NCBI GenBank assembly: GCA_041649335.1
Contig: JBAZNF010000003.1
Span: 1-60,530 of the forward strand
Reading direction: 5' to 3'
Source: JBAYGJ01 sp041649335
GTDB taxonomy: Bacteria > Patescibacteriota > Patescibacteriia > UBA10025 > JAHIVO01
DNA: 60,530 nt
Shown here: one piece after another, positions 41,167-49,020 of the stretch
Layout of the letters: the number at the start of each line of letters is the position of its first letter
Numbering within the stretch: the first letter of the stretch is position 1
The notes under the pieces: model-generated
Told to the model about the DNA's origin: nothing
The model's database searches: none
The model's input: only the letters and a program-made list of their open reading frames with translations
Made by a program: the position numbers and the translations under genes

Positions 41167-41883
41167 ATGAAATTGGAGCAACGAAAAAGCGCTTTACTTA
41201 GCGCCATAATCAAAGAACACGTCCAAACCGCGGATTCTGTAGGATCCAAGGCCATTGTGGATAAGTACCATTTTGAGGTCTCCCCGGCCACTATCCGCAA
41301 TGAAATGGTGGACCTGGAAAAGGAAGGTTTCATTTACCAGCCGCATACCTCGGCCGGACGCATCCCCACGGAAAAGGGCTGGAGATTCTACATAGACAAT
41401 TACATGAAGGATGTCAGCCTGACGCTCCAGCAGCAGGGCGTGCTGGATAAAGCGCTGAAAGAGCATGGCCTGACCTACGAAGGCGCGGTAAAAAACGTGG
41501 CCAAGAATCTGGCGGACCTGTCCCGCGACGCGGTGTTTGTCGGCTTTTCACAGGACAATTTCTATTACACCGGACTGTCCCAGCTGTTCAAACATCCGGA
41601 ATTCGAAAAAGTGGACCTGGTCAGGCACATTTCAGAAGTAGTGGATCACCTGGATGAGGTCATAAAAAAATTGTTTGACGAGGATTTTCAGGGTACGCAG
41701 GTGCTGGTCGGCAAGGATAACCCGTTCGGCGTAGAGTGCAGCACCATCATCAGCCGGTATAAGAATGGAGACGGCGAGGGACTATTCGGCATCCTCGGCC
41801 CGATGCGCATGGACTACGAGAATAATGTCGCTTTGGTTAAGTACGTAAACAACATAATCAGTAAAAAAACAGGAACAGCATAA
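41167..41883 (+). CDS. hrcA: heat-inducible transcription repressor HrcA, short form
   Basis: Represses heat-shock genes through CIRCE and needs GroEL for activity in studied bacteria. 238 residues against about 340 usually. The N-terminal winged helix is complete (RKSALLSAIIKEHVQTADSV, SPATIRNEMVDLEKEGFI, PHTSAGRIPTEKGWRFYID). The later GAF-like part is shortened but keeps LSQLFKHPEF and GILGPMRMDYENNVALV. It lies directly behind CIRCE, so it is autoregulated, and grpE follows after one base. Confidence 0.94.
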   Translation: MKLEQRKSALLSAIIKEHVQTADSVGSKAIVDKYHFEVSPATIRNEMVDLEKEGFIYQPHTSAGRIPTEKGWRFYIDNYMKDVSLTLQQQGVLDKALKEHGLTYEGAVKNVAKNLADLSRDAVFVGFSQDNFYYTGLSQLFKHPEFEKVDLVRHISEVVDHLDEVIKKLFDEDFQGTQVLVGKDNPFGVECSTIISRYKNGDGEGLFGILGPMRMDYENNVALVKYVNNIISKKTGTA

Positions 41884-41884
41884 T

Positions 41885-42400
41885 ATGACTGACGAACATA
41901 AGGACGAAAACAGGAAGACTGACGCTATCACGGCCGATAAAAAAACAACTGACGAACTGGAACTGCTGAAAAAGAAGGCGGACGAATACCTAAACGGTTG
42001 GAAGCGTGCTAAGGCGGATTATATCAATTTGAAAAAAGATCACGAGAAACACGAACAGCAGATGGTGCAGTTCGCCAACGCCTCGCTCATTCTGGAGATG
42101 CTGCCGATTTACGACAATTTCAAACTGGCCTGGCAGCATATCCCGGACGAGCACCGCACCAACGACGAGTGGCTGAAAGGCATTGAGCACATCAAAAACC
42201 AGTTTAAAGGGTTGCTGAAAAACATTGGGATTGAGGAAATACAGACCATAGGGGAAAAATTCGATCCTGAACTGCATGAGGCGGTCGCCAAGGAAAAAGC
42301 GGAAGGCAAGGAGAGCGGTATAATTATTGCTGAAATAAAAGGGGGCTACAAACTGTATGATAAAGTACTGGAGCACGCGAAGGTGAAGGTGGCAGCGTAG
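41885..42400 (+). CDS. grpE: nucleotide exchange factor GrpE
   Basis: Releases ADP from DnaK. 171 residues: charged N-terminus, long coiled-coil helix (about 22-65, LKKKADEYLNGWKRAKADYI), four-helix dimer region and the C-terminal beta domain with FDPELHEAVAKE and GGYKLYDKVLEHAKVKVA. One base after hrcA, under the same CIRCE-controlled promoter. Confidence 0.95.
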   Translation: MTDEHKDENRKTDAITADKKTTDELELLKKKADEYLNGWKRAKADYINLKKDHEKHEQQMVQFANASLILEMLPIYDNFKLAWQHIPDEHRTNDEWLKGIEHIKNQFKGLLKNIGIEEIQTIGEKFDPELHEAVAKEKAEGKESGIIIAEIKGGYKLYDKVLEHAKVKVAA

Positions 42401-42402
42401 CT

Positions 42403-42516
42403 GCCATCCCGAGGCTTGCCGAGGGACCCCATTTCCATTAACAACGTTTGTCATCCTGAACTTGATTCAGGATCTCTACCCAGGGATTCCGGATCAAGTC
42501 CGGAATGACACGGACG
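42403..42516. repeat. dispersed palindromic repeat (REP-like)
   Basis: Three nested palindromes: CATCCCGAGG...GAGGGACC, TCCTGAACTTGATTCAGGA, and ATTCCGGATCAAGTCCGGAAT. Variants of the second and third recur at 43556-43625 and 47533-47594, and of the first near 47,750. Confidence 0.8.
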
Positions 42517-42546
42517 ATATTAATAATTAAGCAAGGAGACAAGTAT

Positions 42547-42981
42547 ATGGCAATCATCAGATGGCGGCCGATGTGGGATCCGTTTGACACGGACAAGTTC
42601 ATGGAGGACATGCCCGGGTCACAACTGGCCCAGATGGCCAATTTCACCCCTGCGGTGGACGTGTACCAGGACAAGGACAACGTCATCGTGGAAACCCCGC
42701 TCGCCGGCGTGGACCCGGACAAGGTCAGCGTCTCGGTGGAGAACGACGTCCTCAAGATCGAGGGCAAGTCGGAGCACAAGAGTGAAGTGGACGAGCAGAA
42801 CTATTACCGCAAAGAAGTGCGCTATGGCAGCTTCTACCGCGCTGTAGCCCTGCCGACCCACGTGAAGTCGGACAAGGCCAATGCCTCGTTCGAGAACGGG
42901 ATGCTGAAAGTCGTCATCCCGAAAGCCGAAGAGGTGAAGCCGAAGACCATTAAGGTGGCGGTGAAAAAAGGCAAAAAGTAA
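42547..42981 (+). CDS. small heat-shock protein (Hsp20/alpha-crystallin)
   Basis: ATP-independent holdase chaperone. 144 residues; alpha-crystallin domain from PAVDVYQDKDNVIVETPLAG through VENDVLKIEG and YYRKEVRYGSFYRAVALP to FENGMLKVVIPK, then a basic C-terminal tail. AAGGAG at 42533-42538 sets the ATG; an upstream in-frame ATG would overlap the repeat element. It sits within the hrcA-grpE...dnaK cluster. Confidence 0.95.
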   Translation: MAIIRWRPMWDPFDTDKFMEDMPGSQLAQMANFTPAVDVYQDKDNVIVETPLAGVDPDKVSVSVENDVLKIEGKSEHKSEVDEQNYYRKEVRYGSFYRAVALPTHVKSDKANASFENGMLKVVIPKAEEVKPKTIKVAVKKGKK

Positions 42982-43029
42982 GTTTATATAGGCTTAGCCA
43001 GGGGTCTTCCTTGGCTAGCCGAAGTGAGT

Positions 43030-43160
43030 CGATAATCATGCAAGTTGTAGGTTGAAAGTTGAAGGAAGAAAGTTGTAAGTTATAAGGTGGACTTAAAACT
43101 TTCAACTAATTACTAAACATCTTTCATTAAACCTTCAACATATTTCCTTCAAGATTACCC
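43030..43160. repeat. AT-rich inverted-repeat element
   Basis: GTTGAAAGTTGAAGGAAGAAAG on the left is mirrored by CTTTCAACTAA and CCTTCAACATATTTCCTTC on the right. A similar element lies at 43637-43752. No gene is seen in 42982-43199; a hairpin TAGCCAGG/CCTTGGCTA at about 43003-43025 lacks a T-run. Confidence 0.6.
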
Positions 43161-43199
43161 CCTCGCTTCGTCTACATAAACAACAACTTTACAAAATAT

Positions 43200-43547
43200 A
43201 TGAACTCAGTCCCTAGTTTCCCAGGAAAATTCGGCAAGCCGGAGCGCATCAAGATCGAGGCCAAATGCCCGGTCTGCGGCAGCCTGTACGATTTCGGCAA
43301 ATTGGAAGTGATCCAGGAGGAAGAAGGCGCCTCGCTCATGTACATCAAATGTTCGGTGTGCCAGTCCGCCGCCCTGTCGCTGATCGCCCTCGGGTCGTTT
43401 GGGGTGAAGGTGGCCAGTACGCTTACGGACCTGGAGCAGGAAGAAGTCTTGCAGTACCAGGATGCGCCGGCCGTGCGGTCAGAAGAAGTGTTGGAACTGC
43501 ATGAACAGATGGAGAAGACGGATAACTTCCTCAAAAGCATAGAATAA
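43200..43547 (+). CDS. hypothetical zinc-ribbon protein
   Basis: 115 residues. Two CxxC pairs, C23/C26 (CPVCGS) and C51/C54 (CSVCQS), form a likely zinc ribbon; the C-terminal third is acidic and helical (RSEEVLELHEQMEKTDNF). No enzyme motif. It lies between hsp20 and dnaK, each side bounded by repeat elements. Start without Shine-Dalgarno. Confidence 0.7.
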   Translation: MNSVPSFPGKFGKPERIKIEAKCPVCGSLYDFGKLEVIQEEEGASLMYIKCSVCQSAALSLIALGSFGVKVASTLTDLEQEEVLQYQDAPAVRSEEVLELHEQMEKTDNFLKSIE

Positions 43548-43555
43548 CCACCCCA

Positions 43556-43625
43556 CTTTTGTCATTCCGGACTTGACCCGGAATCTCAATTACACTGAGA
43601 TCCTGAATCAAGTTCAGGATGACAC
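43556..43625. repeat. dispersed palindromic repeat (REP-like)
   Basis: CATTCCGGACTTGACCCGGAAT followed by ATCCTGAATCAAGTTCAGGAT; same two palindromes as at 42440-42512 but in the opposite order. Confidence 0.8.
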
Positions 43626-43636
43626 ATTATTAATCA

Positions 43637-43752
43637 TTAAGTTTTCAGTTGAAAGTTTAATGAAGAAAGTATGGAAGGATGTTATAAGTTGTAAGTAATC
43701 TTATGACTTTCAACCTTTAACCAAACTTTTTTCTTTAAACCTTTAACTTAAT
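43637..43752. repeat. AT-rich inverted-repeat element
   Basis: TTAAGTTTTCAGTTGAAAG on the left is mirrored by CTTTCAACCTTTAACC and further ACCTTTAACTTAA on the right. Relative of the element at 43030-43160. Together with the REP-like repeat it fills the gap before dnaK. Confidence 0.6.
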
Positions 43753-43780
43753 ACTAATAATTTCGAAAGGAATAAAACGT

Positions 43781-45703
43781 ATGTCAAAGATTCTCGGAAT
43801 AGACCTCGGTACAACCAACTCCTGCATGGCCATCATCGAGGGTGGCGAACCCAAAGTGCTGGAGAACAAGGAAGGCAACCGGACCACGCCGTCCGTCGTG
43901 GCCATGTCCAAGACGGGCGAACGCCTGGTCGGACAGATCGCCAAACGGCAGTCGGTCACCAATCCGGAGAACACCATTTTCTCAGTGAAGCGGCTGATTG
44001 GCCGGCATTCGGACGATCCGGAAGTGAAGCGCGACATGGATACCATGCCGTACAAGATCGTGGCGTCCGGCAACGGCGTGAAAGTGACCATGTCCGGCAA
44101 GGATTATTCGCCGCAGGAAATCTCGGCCATGATTTTGCAGAAAATGAAGGCTGACGCCGAATCCCGCCTGGGCGAAAAGGTGGAGGAAGCGGTCATTACC
44201 GTGCCGGCGTATTTCGACGACTCGCAGCGCCAAGCGACCAAGGATGCCGGTGAAATAGCCGGCCTGAAGGTGCGCCGCATCATTAATGAACCTACTGCGG
44301 CTGCGTTAGCCTACGGTTTTGAGAAAAAGAAAGACCAACAGATCGCCGTGTATGACCTTGGCGGCGGTACGTTTGATATTTCCATCTTAGACGTCGCTTC
44401 TGATACTGTAGAAGTGAAATCCACCAACGGCGACACCCATCTCGGCGGAGACGATTTCGACAAGCGCATCATTGACTGGTTAGTCGACGAATTCAAGAAA
44501 GACCAGGGCATTGATTTGTCCAAGGACGTGATGGCATTACAGCGTTTGAAAGAGTCCGGTGAAAAGGCCAAGATTGAACTGTCCACGGCCATGGAAACGG
44601 AAATCAACCTGCCGTTCATCACCACGGATTCATCCGGTCCGAAACACATGAACCTGAAACTGACCCGCGCCAAGCTTGAGGATTTGGTCGGTGATTTGAT
44701 CGAAAAAACAATCGAACCCGTTAAGAAAGCTCTTGAAGATGCCAAAGTGAAAACCTCTGACATAGATGAAGTCGTTATGGTCGGCGGTATGACCCGCATG
44801 CCGAAAGTATTGGAGACTGTCGAAAAGTTCTTCGGCAAGAAACCGAACATCTCCGTCAATCCTGACGAAGTGGTGGCTATCGGCGCCGGTGTGCAGGGCG
44901 GCGTACTACAGGGTGAAGTGAAAGACGTCTTACTGCTCGACGTGACTCCGTTGACTCTGGGCATTGAAACGTTAGGCAGCGTCTCGACTCCATTGATCGA
45001 ACGCAACACCACCATCCCGACTTCCAAGTCGCAGGTGTTCTCTACAGCCGCTGATAACCAGACTTCGGTAGAAATCCACGTCCTGCAGGGCGAGCGGCCG
45101 ATGGCTGGCGACAACAAGACGCTCGGCAGGTTCATCCTGTCCGGCATCCCGCCGTCACCGCGCGGCGTACCTCAGGTAGAGGTTACCTTCGACATTGATG
45201 CTAACGGCATCCTGAACGTCAAAGCCAAAGAAAAAGCGACTGGCAAAGAGCAGTCCATCACCATTACCGCTTCATCCGGATTATCAAAAGACGAAGTAGA
45301 GAAAATGAAACAGGACGCGGCCAAGCACGCTGATGAGGACAAGAAAAAGAAGGAGTTGATCGACATCCGCAACCAGGCTGAGACCCTGTCCTACACCGCG
45401 GAAAAAGCGGTCAAGGACGCCGGCGACAAGCTTGATGCCAAAGTGAAGAAAGAGGTTGAAGAAAAGATCGAAGCGCTCAAAAAGGTGAAGGACGGCGATG
45501 ATTCAGCGGCCATCAAAAAGGCGACCGAGGAACTGTCCACCACCATCCAGAAGATCGGTCAGGCCATGTATAAGGATCAGAAACCTCCGGAAGGTTCGGC
45601 GCAGCAAGGTGCCGAAAAAGAGAAGTCCGCCAAAGGCGGATCCGCCTCGGGCGGAAATGATAAAGGGCCTGTTGATGCGAAGTATGAAGAGGTGAAGAAA
45701 TAA
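43781..45703 (+). CDS. dnaK: chaperone protein DnaK (Hsp70)
   Basis: ATP-dependent Hsp70. 640 residues: ATPase domain with GIDLGTTNSCMA, VPAYFDDSQRQATKDAGEIAG-type sequence (VPAYFDDSQRQ) and DLGGGTFDISIL; linker DVLLLDVTPLTLGIE; substrate-binding domain and helical lid; Gly/Ser/Ala-rich acidic tail. AAAGGA precedes the ATG. No CIRCE is visible nearby, so control may differ from hrcA-grpE or come by read-through. A hairpin follows. Confidence 0.98.
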   Translation: MSKILGIDLGTTNSCMAIIEGGEPKVLENKEGNRTTPSVVAMSKTGERLVGQIAKRQSVTNPENTIFSVKRLIGRHSDDPEVKRDMDTMPYKIVASGNGVKVTMSGKDYSPQEISAMILQKMKADAESRLGEKVEEAVITVPAYFDDSQRQATKDAGEIAGLKVRRIINEPTAAALAYGFEKKKDQQIAVYDLGGGTFDISILDVASDTVEVKSTNGDTHLGGDDFDKRIIDWLVDEFKKDQGIDLSKDVMALQRLKESGEKAKIELSTAMETEINLPFITTDSSGPKHMNLKLTRAKLEDLVGDLIEKTIEPVKKALEDAKVKTSDIDEVVMVGGMTRMPKVLETVEKFFGKKPNISVNPDEVVAIGAGVQGGVLQGEVKDVLLLDVTPLTLGIETLGSVSTPLIERNTTIPTSKSQVFSTAADNQTSVEIHVLQGERPMAGDNKTLGRFILSGIPPSPRGVPQVEVTFDIDANGILNVKAKEKATGKEQSITITASSGLSKDEVEKMKQDAAKHADEDKKKKELIDIRNQAETLSYTAEKAVKDAGDKLDAKVKKEVEEKIEALKKVKDGDDSAAIKKATEELSTTIQKIGQAMYKDQKPPEGSAQQGAEKEKSAKGGSASGGNDKGPVDAKYEEVKK

Positions 45704-45707
45704 TTTA

Positions 45708-45736
45708 TTAAGGGAGCCGAAAAGGCTCCCTTAATT
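45708..45736 (+). terminator. hairpin terminator after dnaK
   Basis: Perfect stem TTAAGGGAGCC/GGCTCCCTTAA with loop GAAAA; the T-run is short, so termination may be partial. Confidence 0.7.
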
Positions 45737-45745
45737 AAAAACACT

Positions 45746-46930
45746 ATGGACATGAAATTGTTAACAAACTATCAGGATTCTCAGGGTATTAACTTTCAGA
45801 TATTCGCGAATGATAGCGTACAAGGCGTCGGCGCTTTGAACGATAATTACGGACTATACTTTGAAATAAGATATCAGGATAACGGGGAAGGACAAGGTTT
45901 TTCTGCATATATAGAAATCACCGACCATTTTCGGTTATTTCAGAGAATGAATAGTGTGAATAAAACTAAAGACACGCATGAAATATTAGTTGAGTTGGGG
46001 TTACCTGTGATTGAAGCTCATATTGAAGAAGGCAAACGTACGGATTTACGGAGGCAATTTCGCTATCAGGAAGAAACGTATGAGATGATTATTAGTAGCC
46101 TGAAGAATAACCTGTATTGGAAAAAAGCAAAATTGATTGAATATAACGGTAAGAAGTTCATTGTGTTTAACAATACTCACCATTGGATACCAGACACTGA
46201 AACTCGTGAATTATTAGGTTATCCGATTGACCAATTTGTACCGGTTAGTCAAAAGGAATTTGAGGTGTTTAAGTCAGGGAAGAACGTAAACAGTGTTCAC
46301 ACTGTTAAACTCATTCGTAACGCAAAAAGTCCGAATAATGTTTATGCCTTGTTTGATTTCCCAGTGAATGAGAAAAGGCATATTCCTAACCCAGAAACCC
46401 TGTCTTACGCTGGAAGAAACCTTAATGAGCCGGTTACATATGATGAAAGTGATTTCAATGTAATACCCCTTGGAGAAGCACTTACTTCAAAGAATATTCC
46501 CCTTGAAAACGAGATTGAATCAACGACCTATAATGTGTTTATTGCACACGCAACGGAAGATAAGGAATATGTACGGAAAATTGCAACAAGCTTGCAAAAT
46601 AGAGGCCTTGCAATATGGTACGATGAATTCCAAATTAAAATTGGTGATAATTTGTCCCGCCGAATTGAGGATGGATTAGGTAAATCACGTTATGGAGTTG
46701 TTGTTTTGTCACCAAACTTTTTTAAAAAAGAGTGGCCACAGAAGGAATTAGGTGCTTTGATGCAAAAAGAAAGAGGTGGCACGAAGGTGATTCTACCAAT
46801 ACTTCTGAATATGACTCATGCAGACCTTGTTCGTATAAGTCCGATGTTAGCAGATAAGGTTTCACTTGATACAAATGAGGTTGATATGGCGAACATTATT
46901 GAGCAGATAGCTGAAGTTGTTGAGGGATAA
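45746..46930 (+). CDS. TIR-domain protein
   Basis: 394 residues. C-terminal TIR domain (about 262-394): YNVFIAHATEDKEYVRKIA, IWYDEFQIKIGDNLSRRIE, VVVLSPNFFKKEWPQKELG; E334 in the last motif is the candidate NAD-cleaving Glu. The N-terminal 250 residues are an unrecognised mostly beta domain without membrane segments. Bacterial TIR proteins are often NADases in anti-phage immunity; no second defence gene is recognised next to it. The DNA is clearly AT-rich compared with dnaK, suggesting recent acquisition. No Shine-Dalgarno; start ATG 10 bases after the dnaK terminator. Confidence 0.85.
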   Translation: MDMKLLTNYQDSQGINFQIFANDSVQGVGALNDNYGLYFEIRYQDNGEGQGFSAYIEITDHFRLFQRMNSVNKTKDTHEILVELGLPVIEAHIEEGKRTDLRRQFRYQEETYEMIISSLKNNLYWKKAKLIEYNGKKFIVFNNTHHWIPDTETRELLGYPIDQFVPVSQKEFEVFKSGKNVNSVHTVKLIRNAKSPNNVYALFDFPVNEKRHIPNPETLSYAGRNLNEPVTYDESDFNVIPLGEALTSKNIPLENEIESTTYNVFIAHATEDKEYVRKIATSLQNRGLAIWYDEFQIKIGDNLSRRIEDGLGKSRYGVVVLSPNFFKKEWPQKELGALMQKERGGTKVILPILLNMTHADLVRISPMLADKVSLDTNEVDMANIIEQIAEVVEG

Positions 46931-46978
46931 AGTGCAATAATTAAATTTCTCACAATTTTTAATTGGTAGAATGAGGGT

Positions 46979-47050
46979 ATGGAAGAGCATCCGAAACTAT
47001 TGAAGCGACACGTTGCCCTGATTACCAGGTCATCTTCAGTCCGGAGGTGA
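46979..47050 (+). CDS. possible 23-codon leader ORF
   Basis: A short ORF (MEEHPKLLKRHVALITRSSS...) whose stop overlaps the GGAGGTGA ribosome site of the next gene, as leader ORFs in translational coupling do. It follows a TAGAAT box. May be chance. Confidence 0.25.
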   Translation: MEEHPKLLKRHVALITRSSSVRR

Positions 47051-47060
47051 AATAAATAGT

Positions 47061-47534
47061 ATGACCAATCATCTTTTCGAACAACTCATTCAGAACATCG
47101 TCCAGCGGGGGACGGAGCTGAAAAACAAGCATACGACTGATACGAACGCGGTGGTGAATTATTCCTGCATTTTTACGCACTCTGACCAGGAATACCAGCT
47201 GTTGGACACAGAGGCGCAGAGCCTGGGGTCAGAGGTGAAGAATACCGAGATGGGCAAGGTGTACCTGTTGCATGAGGCGATAGAGACGGTGGCCGGGCCA
47301 TTGCGGATCGTGAAGGTACGGAAACCCGACCCCACGCGTCCCGAGCAGGGGGATGCGGATTTCACCTTGGCGGATTACCAGGCGTTCAAGGCGGCCCACC
47401 TGGATGAGCCGGGGTATAAATTGATCACCAGGCCGGATATGGAGATGATTGAACTTAGCGACCCGGAGTTTGACGTGCTGGCGTATTTTTCTCATCCGAC
47501 ACTGGCTGAAGTGTTGGGAATTAGCTTACTTTAG
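47061..47534 (+). CDS. hypothetical protein (157 aa)
   Basis: No family recognised. 157 residues, soluble, acidic, alpha/beta; central segment GPLRIVKVRKPDPTRPEQGD with a conserved look, and DADFTLADYQAFKAAHL after it. One Cys near the N-terminus. GGAGGTGA at 47043-47050 precedes the ATG. Repeat elements follow directly. Confidence 0.65.
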   Translation: MTNHLFEQLIQNIVQRGTELKNKHTTDTNAVVNYSCIFTHSDQEYQLLDTEAQSLGSEVKNTEMGKVYLLHEAIETVAGPLRIVKVRKPDPTRPEQGDADFTLADYQAFKAAHLDEPGYKLITRPDMEMIELSDPEFDVLAYFSHPTLAEVLGISLL

Positions 47535-47594
47535 TCATCCTGAACTTGATTAAGGATCTCATTGAGATTCCGGGTCAAGCCCGGAATGATAAAG
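47533..47594. repeat. dispersed palindromic repeat (REP-like)
   Basis: TCCTGAACTTGATTAAGGA and ATTCCGGGTCAAGCCCGGAAT, the same pair as at 42440 and 43560. It begins inside the last codons of the preceding gene. Confidence 0.75.
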
Positions 47595-47640
47595 GTTGAG
47601 GGTATTGGGTGAGGTGTTGGGGATTACTAACCTTTAAATA

Positions 47641-47819
47641 GTCATTGCGAGGAGCCGAAGGCGACGTGGCAATCCGGTGCGTAGCACCGCCCTGAGCATT
47701 TCGGTAAACTCAGTGTAAACTCCGCCGAAGGGTCCCTTGTTCATTACTATGGGATCCCTCGTCAAGACTCGGGATGGCCCGTTGGGCCAGATTGCTTCGC
47801 TCCGCTCGCAATGACAGTA
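47641..47819. repeat. large composite palindromic element
   Basis: Ends GTCATTGCGAG and CTCGCAATGAC are perfect inverted repeats about 180 bases apart. Inside are GGTGCGTAGCACC and GGGATCCCTCGTC...GACTCGGGATGG palindromes. The full gap 47535-47869 is repeat sequence with no other supported gene. Confidence 0.85.
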
Positions 47820-47869
47820 AGAAGAGTAAGGGGTGGGAGCGGTCGAAACGACAAGGAAGAATCACTACT

Positions 47870-48043
47870 ATGGCAGAACAAACGAAAAAACCGAACATGT
47901 TAAAAAGAATGATCGTCAGCCTGATGATCGGCCTGGGGAACGGCATGGGGATGCTGGGGAAGGACCCGAAAAAGCAGGACAGCAATGACTCACCGTTCAG
48001 CAGGGATATTGACCCGGAGAAAGACGAAGACGGACGCAGTTGA
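47870..48043 (+). CDS. hypothetical small protein (57 aa)
   Basis: 57 residues: Lys-rich start, a short amphipathic or membrane-edge stretch with many Met and Gly (MIVSLMIGLGNGMGMLG), then an acidic tail (DPEKDEDGRS). AAGGAAG lies 9 bases before the ATG. An upstream in-frame ATG would read through the repeat element and is unlikely. No family recognised. Confidence 0.5.
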   Translation: MAEQTKKPNMLKRMIVSLMIGLGNGMGMLGKDPKKQDSNDSPFSRDIDPEKDEDGRS

Positions 48044-48064
48044 AACGACTTTTTATTGAAAATG

Positions 48065-48092
48065 AAAAAAGGGACCCAACGGAGGTTGGGTC
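48065..48092 (-). terminator. terminator of the gene at 48112
   Basis: Minus strand: GACCCAAC/GTTGGGTC hairpin then CC and T6. Confidence 0.85.
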
Positions 48093-48111
48093 TGGTACGA
48101 AGCGGTATGCC

Positions 48112-48801
48112 TCATGTGCTTGAAGCTTGCGCCTCTTCGAGCTGTTTGGTGGCCTGATCGATCAGGCACTGGATTGCTAGGGGGAATACCTTTACGCGTT
48201 CGTCGAGCTCAGCGTCAGTCAGCTGCGGCCGATGAACGATGTTGTTCATGTAGCACTCGTCCCGGTTTTCGATGTTGTGCCGGATGCCGACCAGCTGGAT
48301 GAGCAGGGCCAGGTCATGCGCCGGGCCATTTGGGACCGGATCGAACTGCAGCTGGCGCAGACGTTCCCAGATGACGCGGGGCGCGTGTGCGAGGACGGCC
48401 GTTTTTTCGTGGTAGAGGAACTGGAATGCGGTGAAGGCGCGTGCCCGGCCGGTGGGATGGTAATCCAGCAGCGGGTTATTCCGCAGATTGACATCGTCCA
48501 GGGAGAATGACGGCGTAAAGAGGCGGATCATGTTGACGTTGATATCGCCGACGCCAAGCGAGTAGTACAGTTGCGGTTTGAAAAAGTTCGCGAAGCGGCT
48601 GAGGCGGGTGATTTCACTGTCAGTGAAATGGCGTTTGTGCAGGTAGGCGGATAGGGTGGGCAGGGGGCCCAGGTCGATCTGCGGCGGTGCATAATAGTAC
48701 GCATACCGGATGGCCTGCTCGACGTGGGGAGGCATGTCGACGATGCCGAACCCGCCCTGGCATAAATGGGTAAGCTGTACCCAATTGGCTGCAGTAGTCA
48801 T
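48112..48801 (-). CDS. hypothetical protein, array gene 1 (229 aa)
   Basis: No family recognised. 229 residues, helical, with many Pro/His/Tyr (QAIRYAYYYAPPQIDLG) and no membrane segment. The ATG with GGAGG three to seven bases upstream is chosen; an earlier in-frame ATG lies before that site. The C-terminal half (VIWERLRQLQFDPVP ... LALLIQLVGIRHN) has the same order of motifs as the gene at 51177. Own promoter and terminator. Confidence 0.65.
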   Translation of the reverse strand: MTTAANWVQLTHLCQGGFGIVDMPPHVEQAIRYAYYYAPPQIDLGPLPTLSAYLHKRHFTDSEITRLSRFANFFKPQLYYSLGVGDINVNMIRLFTPSFSLDDVNLRNNPLLDYHPTGRARAFTAFQFLYHEKTAVLAHAPRVIWERLRQLQFDPVPNGPAHDLALLIQLVGIRHNIENRDECYMNNIVHRPQLTDAELDERVKVFPLAIQCLIDQATKQLEEAQASST

Positions 48802-48839
48802 GGATATCCTCCAATGTGAATGTTCAACCAAGTTAATCT

Positions 48840-48867
48840 ATCATAGTACGGATAGTCCTAAAGTCAA
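48840..48867 (-). promoter_or_regulatory. promoter of the gene at 48112
   Basis: TTGACT, 16 bases, TATGAT on the minus strand; about 32-base leader with GGAGG. Confidence 0.75.
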
Positions 48868-48879
48868 GCAAAACGTTAG

Positions 48880-48902
48880 AAAAAAAAGACCCGGGCGGGT
48901 CC
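48880..48902 (-). terminator. orphan terminator-like hairpin
   Basis: Minus strand GGACCCGCCCGGGTC then T8, in the style of the other array terminators, but no leftward gene lies to its right: the next gene (49021) is rightward. Possibly what remains of a lost array gene. Confidence 0.6.
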
Positions 48903-48945
48903 TTTTAGACGGGGGCATGTGTCACGGGCGGGCGCCGACCAAAGC

Positions 48946-48974
48946 TTGCCAAAAGGGCGTTTTTGGAGTACACT
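48946..48974 (+). promoter_or_regulatory. promoter of the gene at 49021
   Basis: TTGCCA, 17 bases, TACACT; leader about 40 bases. Confidence 0.65.
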
Positions 48975-49020
48975 AGGTAGCTAGCAAAGGAGTGAAAGCA
49001 GAAAAAAATAATCTAACAAT

